Shown here one piece after another: positions 9,060 to 18,164 of a DNA stretch of 64,000 nt. The notes beneath the pieces are model-generated. The model had not been told where the DNA came from, did not search any database, and saw only the letters and a program-made list of their open reading frames with translations. How positions within the stretch are numbered: position 1 is the first letter of the stretch; each line of letters opens with the position of its first letter. This stretch comes from Skeletonema tropicum (lineage: Eukaryota > Bacillariophyta > Thalassiosirophyceae > Thalassiosirales > Thalassiosiraceae). The stretch is taken from assembly GCA_037178625.1 (NCBI GenBank), contig JAWZXG010000026.1:310001-374000 (forward strand). Reading direction: 5' to 3'. Both the position numbers and the translations under genes were made by a program.

Positions 9060-10896
9060 GGCTCGGGACGTCTATGCGATCAAGTCCAACACGTTGCCCT
9101 TTTGTGAGGATACTAAGCTTCCGATTCGTTGATGCTGCTCTTGTCGTTCGTATCATTGCGTTCATTTTAGCTTCCCAATTTCCGCCATCTTTTCTTGCTG
9201 ATGATTGAGCTTGAACTTCGAGCCATCCAATCCTCTTTTCTGCACAATCCTTCTGGATTTCCCATAGCTCTTTACGTGCTTCCCTGACCTTTACTTTCAA
9301 ATCTTTAACTTTCATCTGCTCGTAATTACTCGTCAGATCATATCCAAGTCTTGCTGCAAGTTTGGTCAGTCCTACACTTGGGGGTGCTCGCCTACGCTGG
9401 CAGTCCAACATTGCCTTATACAGCAGTACTTTCTGCCCTGCCAACGTCAGTTCCGGACTGCGAAAGTACCCATATCGGCGACGTGATGTCTTTTTCAGAG
9501 TTGCCCTGATGATATCAGTATATTCCTTATCCAATGCGTTATATGCACGCTTCGCCTCCGTCGTACATCCTTCCTCATGGAACTTCGCAACTAGGATGGG
9601 AACTTTAAGTTGAATGTTCTTGTCCTCCATCCCTTTTCTTAGCTCGTCCATGAACTTCTCCACCTTATCTTCTTGATGTAGGGTGAATTGCCTATTGATT
9701 GCATTTGGGGGGCGATTTATAAGGCCTCTGAACAACAATTTCTCATCAAAGTCAACCCACGCCATTGAATGATCGGAGTGCACAGCCTCATGAGACCCTA
9801 GGTACCCAATATGTCGTACCGCATGCTGAAGGCCTGCATCCATGAGGATGTAATCAAGTCTTTTCGTTCCTCTATTGTAAGTCCGTGGCATTTCCTCGAA
9901 CTTCCTATAGAATGGGTCCTCCAGAACTGCATTTTGTTGAAACTCTCTAAACTCCTTATCCGAGAATGTACTTCCATTTGCATCCATCATTACTATTGGT
10001 CTATATCCCTTCGATCTTTTCTCTTCAATCAGCTTGGTGAGGTCGTTGAGGATTTGCTTCCTCGGCCGAGGGTTAACTACTCCATCTTTCATCATTGCAG
10101 ACTGTTGATGAGTGTATGCTGTGTTTGGCCCTGCATTTGAGGATTGACATACTCTATACGCCGTTATGACAACTATCCCTTCATCCCGGCTTCCTTGGAG
10201 AATATGCCACGCAAATCTTCCATACTTGTCAGACCCTTGATGCCGAACTCGTCCCGTCACGTGGCCTGTAATAGTTTGTAGGACTCCTCCTGGCTGATAT
10301 TTGATTCGATGGTCTATTGGTGGCAATGACGCATACTGAGTGTTAGCCATATTCTGAAACATTCGTCTCATATTCATATCAAAAATTCCTTTATTATTCG
10401 ATGTCCATGGGCGGTTCGTTTCTACGTATCCGCATATATCAATCCCAAGGTCATGGACTACCTCTATCTCGTTTGGTAGAGTATTGGTCCTCAGGACTTT
10501 GATGGAGTTAATATTTTGAAACCCGAATCTTACTACTCCATCTTCATTTTGTCTAAGTTGCATTTTATCTCCCTTTGATTCCAAATTCGACACACTGCCG
10601 ATGATATCCTGTTCCTTCCGGGGCTTTGATTTATTGCAAACATTGACTTTTCTTTGATGAACTCTCTTTGTGTCCTCTTCAATTCGCCCGGTCGGATGAT
10701 CTTCTCCACCACGTGCTCCGCCACCTGCTCGTCGTCGATTGTGGTTATTGCTATGATGGGAGTTATTGTTATTGTCTTCATACTCGTTTTGGGCCAGCTG
10801 ACACTCTATTTCTTCCGGGTTTTGTGGTTTCCCAACTTCCCTTTGTTGAGGCTTCATCTCGGAGTGACTTTTATCGTTATTAGGTTCTACCATCAT
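9007..10896 (-). CDS. LINE ORF1: APE-type endonuclease
   Basis: A 629-aa protein that would nick target DNA to prime reverse transcription. The N-terminal ~120 residues are polar and low in complexity (Asn/His/Arg-rich) and may bind RNA. The exonuclease-endonuclease-phosphatase fold follows: RFGFQNINSIK (residues 123-133), GYVETNRPW with Glu159, MMDANG with Asp305 and Asn307, TKRLDYIL, and the terminal SDHS with Asp375 and His376. A basic, coiled-coil-like stretch occupies roughly 410-600. The next ORF starts inside it: they overlap by 53 bases, with ORF2 in the +1 frame. Two ATG codons stand in a row at the start, so either could be used. Confidence 0.9.
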   Translation of the reverse strand: MMVEPNNDKSHSEMKPQQREVGKPQNPEEIECQLAQNEYEDNNNNSHHSNNHNRRRAGGGARGGEDHPTGRIEEDTKRVHQRKVNVCNKSKPRKEQDIIGSVSNLESKGDKMQLRQNEDGVVRFGFQNINSIKVLRTNTLPNEIEVVHDLGIDICGYVETNRPWTSNNKGIFDMNMRRMFQNMANTQYASLPPIDHRIKYQPGGVLQTITGHVTGRVRHQGSDKYGRFAWHILQGSRDEGIVVITAYRVCQSSNAGPNTAYTHQQSAMMKDGVVNPRPRKQILNDLTKLIEEKRSKGYRPIVMMDANGSTFSDKEFREFQQNAVLEDPFYRKFEEMPRTYNRGTKRLDYILMDAGLQHAVRHIGYLGSHEAVHSDHSMAWVDFDEKLLFRGLINRPPNAINRQFTLHQEDKVEKFMDELRKGMEDKNIQLKVPILVAKFHEEGCTTEAKRAYNALDKEYTDIIRATLKKTSRRRYGYFRSPELTLAGQKVLLYKAMLDCQRRRAPPSVGLTKLAARLGYDLTSNYEQMKVKDLKVKVREARKELWEIQKDCAEKRIGWLEVQAQSSARKDGGNWEAKMNAMIRTTRAASTNRKLSILTKGQRVGLDRIDVPSHEWLYSEDMEELYHYAL

Positions 10897-11040
10897 CTAT
10901 TCCTCTAGTGCTTCATGGCCTCTCGCAACGGCCGCTACCTTGATCTGGCTACGAGAGGCCCACGTAGGAATTAGTACCAACCACTCATTTTGTGTGGATT
11001 TTTGTTGGCGATGTGACGGTTTTTCTCTTTTCGAAAAAGT

Positions 11041-11057
11041 CGTCAAAGTAATGGATA
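11041..11057. repeat. Target-site duplication, right copy (LINE)
   Basis: Exact repeat of 4361-4377, adjacent to the 5' end of the element. Confidence 0.95.
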
Positions 11058-11268
11058 TGGATATGATTGAGGCCTATTTGTGCTGGCCAACGCAACCATC
11101 CTGGCGCAAAACCTTCCACTCTGCGACACTTCTTACAGCCAGGATGATTTTCAACTCAAAGAAATTAGGATGAGGGTTGCTATGTTGTCATGGTCAAGCA
11201 GGACGAACCAGCCCCAGAGTCCCTTCCGCCGCAAGGTTGCCCAGCCTCGCGAGTTCGAAGGTTGGTAA

Positions 11269-11773
11269 GCGCAAGAGTGGACACGAGCTGCTCGCAAGCA
11301 TATAGCAAGCCGGTCAAGGATAGGCAGCCGGGCAAAGTGCCATCGTGCAAAGAGCGTAAAAACGCCGAAGAAAGGACAAACGGATCATTCCAGGAGGCAC
11401 CAAAACTAGAGGGAAAATCTACGGCGCCGACCCAACTCCAATGCAGCAGACGAAGTCTCTATCGTACTCAACAAGAAAAGGAATGCTGCATCGACTGCTG
11501 CTGGAGAATCAATGCTAAATTCAAATGCTGAGTACCAAAGCTCCCAATAAAGGCCATGCGCCGCGCCAAAATCTTCGTTTTTTGGAACCGGAGCCTTTTT
11601 TCAATTTTTTTGTTAGTGAAATGCTCTAGCTTTGGGTCACAATGGCCAAAATTATATTTTGGGGAGTTGCCTAATATGCTTTTCCAGTATCACCATCCTT
11701 TTGTCGACCATGATGGGGGTTCTATACATATGTTGACTGTAAAATAATTCCAATTCTCCGCTGAGAAATGCAT
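11269..11773. other. Gene-free stretch, copy B
   Basis: Counterpart of 742-1246. No gene is seen in either copy. Confidence 0.5.
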
Positions 11774-12321
11774 GTGAGAGTTAGGCCTTTGGATATAGGG
11801 GGGCGAAGGGGGAGACCCCCGATATTGAGGGTTCTGATCTTTTGGCAAAATCGTCTAAATGCTAAATGGGGGTAAAGTGGTCCATATTAGCCAACATTTG
11901 GCTAGCTTTACACGGAAATCACGGGAGTTTCGCTAACTAACCGTCCCCCCCTTCTCGCGGGGGGAATCTGGGGGGAAATCCCCCCGATAAGGGGTAGGCA
12001 AGCCCCAGCAAGCCCCCTATACACACCAATTTCGCCACTAGTTAAAAAAAAATTTCCTACCATCCCCCTTTTCGGGGGTCACATAGATAATCTTACTAGA
12101 TATTACGTGTTTAGGTTTTATCCCCCCTAAGTGCCCCCTTTTTCTCACAGCTAACCGATCCGATTCCACCATGAACATGCCACCCGCTAGCTCAATACGA
12201 CGTCCCATACAACATCCAATCCATGACATCGATCGAAATTGATACCCAAAACAGGTGCCGGATGCCATGCTCTATTAATGCCTAAATTTTCAGCGCTTCG
12301 TATAATCTCGATGTCAACCAA

Positions 12322-12741
12322 TTATTCGTTATTTTGTTTGTACTTTCCTCGTGGCCTCTTCGTATCTCTAGTTTTTGCCATGATATCTTCATTGTTCTGA
12401 CTCGCTCTCTTCTTCCCAACGGCTTCTGCATGTTTATCTGCGTCTTTGACAAACCTGCATCTCTCCTCCACTCTCTTCCTTTCCGTTTGATGGAACTGTT
12501 CTACCCATTCCTCAATCATCAGAAACAAGTCAGGGTGTGTCTCAAGAGTTTCAAGTCCATGATCTGCTGCATAATGAAGCTTTGGTGTATCATCATTGTC
12601 GTCAACTTGTGCCCTTAGTGCGCGGTGCTTTTCAACTGCATCGTCCATGTCATTTTTGAAGTTTACCTTGTCTGCAGCTGATGGTTTCTCCGTGTAGAAC
12701 ACTTTGAACACTTTACCCCAACTGCGTAAGAGAGAGATCAT
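12322..12741 (-). pseudogene. Transposase C-terminal part, out of frame (element copy 1)
   Basis: A 139-residue frame overlapping the end of the N-terminal fragment by four bases, in another frame because of the deletion. It contains LHYAADHGLETLETHPDL and EEWVEQFHQTERKR and ends in a basic tail (KRPRGKYKQNNE). A His...Glu-Gln...His pattern before a basic tail recalls C-terminal halves of DDE transposases, but this is a resemblance only. Absent from copy 2. Confidence 0.6.
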
Positions 12742-13658
12742 TTCGTCACAGGTCTTGTCAATTTGGTCATCAATATTAGCAACGCTGTTGTAGTAGTATT
12801 CTGTTGCAGTTGGAAATAATCAATTACATTCTTTTCTTCCGTGTGTTGCTGTTGCTTTGCCACCATTTCCCCCAAGATACGCTTGAAATAATCGTTGCTT
12901 GCGTTGTCCGACAAATCAAGATCTGCCAACCCATATTTTTCTAGAAGTGGAAACTTTGTGTTGCCCACCGAAGGCCGTTCTGTTGCATGTGGATTGGCAG
13001 CTTCGCTGTCAGCGCATTTGTTGCTGTTGAAATTGTCGCCGACATTATCATTGTTGTCTTTTTCGCAGGTGTCGTCACAGACCCAGTCATCTTCCTCGGG
13101 GTAGTTTTGTTCCTCATACCAAACACGCAATTCTGCATTTACTCTCCGACCGATCACTTCCATCCCTGGGCAACGAGGCGGATACAGCTTTCCGTCATTC
13201 GCCTGTTTTAATACACTGGGGTAACATTTTTCCCACTTATCTGTTTTTCGTCCTAGACGAATGTACCACCGCGTACTTGATTTCAATGGTGCGGCGGAGA
13301 CGACCTCTGCATCAATCGTGTGTTCCTCAAAAAATGCTTTCCATTTATCAGCGCCTGCACAGATGACTTTATCAGCTGCATTTACTTTCACCAACTTACA
13401 TTGTTCTAATACCCATATCCAGAGGTCATCGTCTATTCCAGCGAATTTTTGTAATGATAATTTGTTCAATTGTAAAATATTTCCCAACTTGTCGGCGTCC
13501 ATGATTTGACGTACTTCCGGTGGAGGGTTGTCCTCATCACGATCCCAGATGCGGTACCAATGGGAAATCATTGAGTACTTGCATATATACAATAGCATAC
13601 CCGCTAATAATAATTCGGGTTTTTCTCGTGGACAATCTTTGACGTTGATTGTCTCCAT
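12738..13658 (-). CDS. Truncated transposase, N-terminal part (element copy 1)
   Basis: A 306-aa frame. Residues 1 to ~291 equal the start of the protein in copy 2 (METINVKDCPREKP...). The frame then crosses the internal deletion and runs out of frame for 15 residues. No known N-terminal domain is evident. It has an acidic Asn/Asp-rich linker near residue 200. Not expected to be active alone. Confidence 0.7.
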   Translation of the reverse strand: METINVKDCPREKPELLLAGMLLYICKYSMISHWYRIWDRDEDNPPPEVRQIMDADKLGNILQLNKLSLQKFAGIDDDLWIWVLEQCKLVKVNAADKVICAGADKWKAFFEEHTIDAEVVSAAPLKSSTRWYIRLGRKTDKWEKCYPSVLKQANDGKLYPPRCPGMEVIGRRVNAELRVWYEEQNYPEEDDWVCDDTCEKDNNDNVGDNFNSNKCADSEAANPHATERPSVGNTKFPLLEKYGLADLDLSDNASNDYFKRILGEMVAKQQQHTEEKNVIDYFQLQQNTTTTALLILMTKLTRPVTK

Positions 13659-14125
13659 TGCGCTCGTTGTGTTGAAAAAAGATGGCGAGGTGTGCAGGGT
13701 AGTTGTGTTTATGACCGTACTGTGCTGTCTTGACTGTTCAATGCGTCGTTGCGAAAATTTAACAGTAAGTTGAATATATGGTATAGATTGGATTCGTAAG
13801 TTTTCGCAACGGTCTACCGAATGATGCCGTTGTTATTGGTGGTTATGATGGTAACTTCCTCGATGCTATTGCAGCGCAAATTAAAAAAAAGTCGTGGTGC
13901 TGCTTGTTATTTTTGTACGTAAGACGGTATGTTATGTGACTGTACATTAGTTTACAAGTAAAAAAATTTAACACGGGATGCGCGATGTGAAATCGGTGTG
14001 TATATCCAAAGGCCTAGTGAGAGTCCGCTAGCTTTTTGCTGCGCACAAATTTGGCAGGCCAGCCACCAGCCATCGATCAAAGGTCGGTAGTACCAAGTAC
14101 CAAGCTCTAGAGAGAGAGAGAGCAC

Positions 14126-16302
14126 CACACCGATTTCACATCGCGCATCCCGTGTTAAATTTTTTTACTTGTAAACTAATGTACAGTCACATAACATACC
14201 GTCTTACGTACAAAAATAACAAGCAGCACCACGACTTTTTTTTAATTTGCGCTGCAATAGCATCGAGGAAGTTACCATCATAACCACCAATAACAACGGC
14301 ATCATTCGGTAGACCGTTGCGAAAACTTACGAATCCAATCTATACCATATATTCAACTTACTGTTAAATTTTCGCAACGACGCATTGAACAGTCAAGACA
14401 GCACAGTACGGTCATAAACACAACTACCCTGCACACCTCGCCATCTTTTTTCAACACAACGAGCGCAATGGAGACAATCAACGTCAAAGATTGTCCACGA
14501 GAAAAACCCGAATTATTATTAGCGGGTATGCTATTGTATATATGCAAGTACTCAATGATTTCCCATTGGTACCGCATCTGGGATCGTGATGAGGACAACC
14601 CTCCACCGGAAGTACGTCAAATCATGGACGCCGACAAGTTGGGAAATATTTTACAATTGAACAAATTATCATTACAAAAATTCGCTGGAATAGACGATGA
14701 CCTCTGGATATGGGTATTAGAACAATGTAAGTTGGTGAAAGTAAATGCAGCTGATAAAGTCATCTGTGCAGGCGCTGATAAATGGAAAGCATTTTTTGAG
14801 GAACACACGATTGATGCAGAGGTCGTCTCCGCCGCACCATTGAAATCAAGTACGCGGTGGTACATTCGTCTAGGACGAAAAACAGATAAGTGGGAAAAAT
14901 GTTACCCCAGTGTATTAAAACAGGCGAATGACGGAAAGCTGTATCCGCCTCGTTGCCCAGGGATGGAAGTGATCGGTCGGAGAGTAAATGCAGAATTGCG
15001 TGTTTGGTATGAGGAACAAAACTACCCCGAGGAAGATGACTGGGTCTGTGACGACACCTGCGAAAAAGACAACAATGATAATGTCGGCGACAATTTCAAC
15101 AGCAACAAATGCGCTGACAGCGAAGCTGCCAATCCACATGCAACAGAACGGCCTTCGGTGGGCAACACAAAGTTTCCACTTCTAGAAAAATATGGGTTGG
15201 CAGATCTTGATTTGTCGGACAACGCAAGCAACGATTATTTCAAGCGTATCTTGGGGGAAATGGTGGCAAAGCAACAGCAACACACGGAAGAAAAGAATGT
15301 AATTGATTATTTCCAACTGCAACAGAATACTACTACAACCGCAGTTACCATTCGTTCGCACAAGTCGGAGGAGGCATTCATGAGTTTCCACCGAAAGAAT
15401 CCGTACCTCAAGGATGTGGTACGTTGTCTTCACAAGGAGGATGCAAAAGTAGGCGCAACGAGATTGGCAGACTTCCTTGCAAAACACCACGAGAATGAGT
15501 TCATTGATGCTGCAAATGCGGCAGGTGTCGCAGTATGTGGTGTGTTAGATGAGACAGAGAGTGCTGCTCTCTACACTGAGGCTAATTTGATCGATGAACA
15601 ATGGAACACTATAATGAGGCATCTGAGACATAAATTTGGTGCAAAGATTGCATGCTCGTTACTTGAAGCAAAACGCAAATGTCACGAAGGATTTACGATG
15701 CCGCGAGTAAAAGTTATCTACCACAGAGCTGGAGACAAAGATGAAGAAAAGATTGTTGCTGAATATCAAGACATCAGAGCCGAGTTCAAGAAGACAGTCG
15801 CGATGCTCTTACGATATTATAAGGTGAAAAAGCGCAAACACGTTCGAAGAATTAGACTTGTTATTGGCGGCGACCACGGCCAAGGAGCATTCCGTTTGGG
15901 CTTCCGAATACTCATTGATACAGAGGGTCGGGACGCTCCCATTTACACGTCACAAGAGATACGAAGAGGCCACGAGGAAAGTACAAACAAAATAACGAAT
16001 AATTGGTTGACATCGAGATTATACGAAGCGCTGAAAATTTAGGCATTAATAGAGCATGGCATCCGGCACCTGTTTTGGGTATCAATTTCGATCGATGTCA
16101 TGGATTGGATGTTGTATGGGACGTCGTATTGAGCTAGCGGGTGGCATGTTCATGGTGGAATCGGATCGGTTAGCTGTGAGAAAAAGGGGGCACTTAGGGG
16201 GGATAAAACCTAAACACGTAATATCTAGTAAGATTATCTATGTGACCCCCGAAAAGGGGGATGGTAGGAAATTTTTTTTTAACTAGTGGCGAAATTGGTG
16301 TG
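14126..16302 (+). mobile_element. DNA transposon with CACACC termini, copy 2 (internally deleted)
   Basis: It starts CACACCGATTTC and ends GAAATTGGTGTG. The flanking 4-bp duplication is GCAC (14122-14125 and 16303-16306), and the empty site is the single GCAC in copy A near 1603. Length is 2177 bp. Two independent insertions both giving 4-bp duplications of different sequence argue for a 4-bp staggered cut without a fixed target (unlike piggyBac TTAA). The two copies are 125 bp apart in inverted orientation. The superfamily is not assigned. Confidence 0.92.
14468..16042 (+). CDS. Putative DDE-type transposase, central-deletion form
   Basis: A 524-aa frame, start at the first ATG after the left end. 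Residues 1-~291 match copy 1. Residues 292-~495 are unique to this copy and include HVRRIRLVIGGDHGQGAFRL, where GGDHGQG followed by FR looks like the first catalytic Asp of a DDE fold. The last ~28 residues (EIRRGHEESTNK...) are the copy 1 tail sequence read in another frame, so the deletion removed the rest of the catalytic core and shifted the frame. Neither copy alone encodes a whole enzyme. Family membership is inferred and needs a profile search. Confidence 0.65.
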   Translation: METINVKDCPREKPELLLAGMLLYICKYSMISHWYRIWDRDEDNPPPEVRQIMDADKLGNILQLNKLSLQKFAGIDDDLWIWVLEQCKLVKVNAADKVICAGADKWKAFFEEHTIDAEVVSAAPLKSSTRWYIRLGRKTDKWEKCYPSVLKQANDGKLYPPRCPGMEVIGRRVNAELRVWYEEQNYPEEDDWVCDDTCEKDNNDNVGDNFNSNKCADSEAANPHATERPSVGNTKFPLLEKYGLADLDLSDNASNDYFKRILGEMVAKQQQHTEEKNVIDYFQLQQNTTTTAVTIRSHKSEEAFMSFHRKNPYLKDVVRCLHKEDAKVGATRLADFLAKHHENEFIDAANAAGVAVCGVLDETESAALYTEANLIDEQWNTIMRHLRHKFGAKIACSLLEAKRKCHEGFTMPRVKVIYHRAGDKDEEKIVAEYQDIRAEFKKTVAMLLRYYKVKKRKHVRRIRLVIGGDHGQGAFRLGFRILIDTEGRDAPIYTSQEIRRGHEESTNKITNNWLTSRLYEALKI

Positions 16303-16442
16303 GCACCTTCAAATGCATATCTCGACGAAAATATAAGAGAGTATACTCTCATAATAGTCACCTAAAGGATAGTATCTCGGGACAAGTAGATAGCTTCCAC
16401 TTCCCTCACAACTCACAACACAGTGAAAAAGCCGATGACAAG

Positions 16443-18102
16443 ATGCCGCCACCACGCTGCTGCAAGAAAATCTGGGATTATCGAGGTGCGCCAGAAGCCA
16501 AGGGATACGCCCTGCTAGCAATGGGGCGAGGCGTGTCAGTAATGGCCAACGTCGTTTTCAATGCGGCGCTGCTGGAATTGGCCCAAACGGCTGCGGGTTG
16601 TTTGACTGGGCAGGACAAGGAAGCGGCGGGCGACGATTATGAATGCACCAATAAAGTTTATGGGCAGAATCCATTAGCCCTAATTTCCAACATTGCTGTT
16701 GTGACTGGACTGCTGAGCGCCTTTTTCATGCCCTTCATTGGTGTCATGTTAGATTTTACATCCTACCGTCGATTTATTGGGATTTTATTCTCGGTTGTGT
16801 TTACATGTATTCAAATAATTCAAATATCAATTGGTCCCAAGACGTGGTTTCCAATGGCAATTGTTCAGTCTATCGGGGGATTTTGTTTTGCGGGTATGAT
16901 CATGACGTCGCTAGCTTATTTACCAGAAATATGTGAGGCAGTAGGACAAGAAAAACATTCCAAATACACAGCTAGATTTACAGCCAAACAATTCACTGTT
17001 CAGGCACTATTCTTGATGCTTGTTGGGGGGCTATCATACGCATTGAAAATTTCGAATGACAGCACGTCTACGGCAAGAATGGCCATGGGATTCAATGCCT
17101 TCTTCATTACAATTTTGTTCGGTGTTGGGTGGAACAAGTTCATGCCATCTCGACTGGCCTCTCGATCTCTACCGGAGGGGCACAACGTTGTTACGTATGG
17201 GCTCAAACAAAATTTTAGAACGGCCAAATCTATCTATCGTCAATACAAGAAGGGACTGCTGTGGTTCCTAGTGGCTGAGGTCTTTGCGCAGTCAAGTGTG
17301 GGTGCACTAACAACATTGTCAGTCGTCTATCTCAATGACGTAGTTGGGTTAACTACCACCGACATCAATTTCTTTTTCTTGGTCGTCCTCTTTGGCACAA
17401 TACCCGGTGCTAGTATTGCTCCGATTGTAACAAAACGCTCCAATCCGAACGTGGCGTGGCAGATATCCATGGTTAGTCTATTCATCACAATTGTTACCGG
17501 GGCATTTACGTTGGGCGATGCGCCAAATAAATATTTTTCCTTCATTTGGGGCTATTTTGTCGGACTCAATTTAGGTTGGTAAGTTATGAAAGAGCACGAG
17601 CTTTGTCTCTTGATTGCGTTTACATGTTTTAGCATTCATCTAAAAATCATTCGCTCTTATTTGCTCTACCCGATCCAGGTTCTACCCCACCGAGAATCTC
17701 TTCTTCTCTTGTGTACTCCCTAAAGGATCCGAAGCAGAAATTGCAGGCTTTCGAGTTATAAGCAGCATGATTCTCTCATGGCTGCCTCCTCTCCTCTTTA
17801 GTTTGATGGTATCTAATGGGATTGATCCAAAGGTAAGTGATCTTCTGATAATGCATCATGCTACATTTCATTCAATACCATCAATCTAAATTGTTATTAT
17901 TCAGTGGGGAATGCTGGCTATGGCTGGTTTCGAAATTTTTGCTGCTCTCCTGCTAGCAGTAGGCACTGGAAAATGGGAAGACATCCTATTGGAATCAGGG
18001 AGGAGTGAAACGCAAGAAATCCTATTGGAATCAGGGAGGAATGAAACGCAAGACGTGGAGACTGAAACTGCACAAGATGTTGAGATTCCCAATGTTGGAT
18101 GA
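16443..18102 (+). CDS. MFS transporter, Atg22/UMF1-like (copy B)
   Basis: Paralogue of 1743-3395, ~495 aa. Exons are 16443-17578, 17679-17832 and 17905-18102; introns are GT-AG. It differs from copy A at GW-His/Asn-KF, DVN/DIN, WQF/WQI, KYL/KYF and a few residues of the tail. All lie in the 3' part; the first ~230 codons are identical. The second DNA transposon sits 140 bp upstream of the ATG and could have displaced promoter sequence. The stop lies 62 bp from the convergent EngB stop. Both copies keep open frames and splice sites. Confidence 0.82.
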
Positions 18103-18164
18103 AAGTCTAACAATGCATTCATAATATATGTAAACTAAAGTTCTGCTACTCTATTCTTACTTTA

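Larger units (their letters stand above)
4378..11040 (-). mobile_element. Non-LTR retrotransposon, 6.66 kb, apparently full length
   Basis: The element reads on the minus strand, with its 5' end at 11040. It has a short 5' leader, three overlapping ORFs (endonuclease, reverse transcriptase, RNase H plus zinc knuckle) and a 3' end made of a short TTA/TAT microsatellite (about 4378-4392) instead of poly(A). The 17-bp duplication and the matching empty site at 514-530 define both ends. A microsatellite tail and an RNase H domain occur in I-like and related LINE clades, and a diatom-specific clade is also possible. Clade needs a phylogeny. All three ORFs are open over their full length and the flanking copies are almost identical, so the insertion looks recent. 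Confidence 0.93.
4011..11268 (+). pseudogene. C48 protease relic, copy B, split by the LINE-like element
   Basis: Same relic as in copy A. Its first part is 4011-4377 and its second part 11041-11268, separated by the 6.66-kb retrotransposon. The insertion lies about 16 bases before the in-frame TGA that replaces the catalytic Cys. Removing the element and one target duplication gives the copy A sequence. Confidence 0.75.
12022..14000 (-). mobile_element. DNA transposon with CACACC termini, copy 1 (internally deleted)
   Basis: It starts CACACCAATTTC and ends GAAATCGGTGTG, giving a 12-bp terminal inverted repeat with one mismatch. It is flanked by the 4-bp duplication TATA (12018-12021 and 14001-14004), and copy A shows the empty site. 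It is oriented opposite to copy 2. Shared parts are nearly identical, but copy 1 lacks the ~615 bp present in copy 2 at 15340-15954 and keeps ~417 bp (12370-12786) that copy 2 lacks. It is therefore a defective derivative of a longer parent. Confidence 0.9.
11782..14016. mobile_element. hAT-like MITE, copy B, interrupted by a DNA transposon
   Basis: Counterpart of the 243-bp MITE in copy A, here 11782-12021 plus 14005-14016, with its 8-bp duplication at 11774-11781 and 14017-14024. A CACACC-type transposon has landed in the TATA of its right inverted terminus. Just before the junction, copy B has a small extra duplication of agccccagca relative to copy A. Confidence 0.85.

Noticed and set aside
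15182..15490. Minus-strand ORFs antisense to the transposase genes
   Set aside because: Shadows of the coding strand, with no independent support.
14126..16302. piggyBac-type element
   Set aside because: The 4-bp duplications are TATA and GCAC, not TTAA, and the termini are CACACC.
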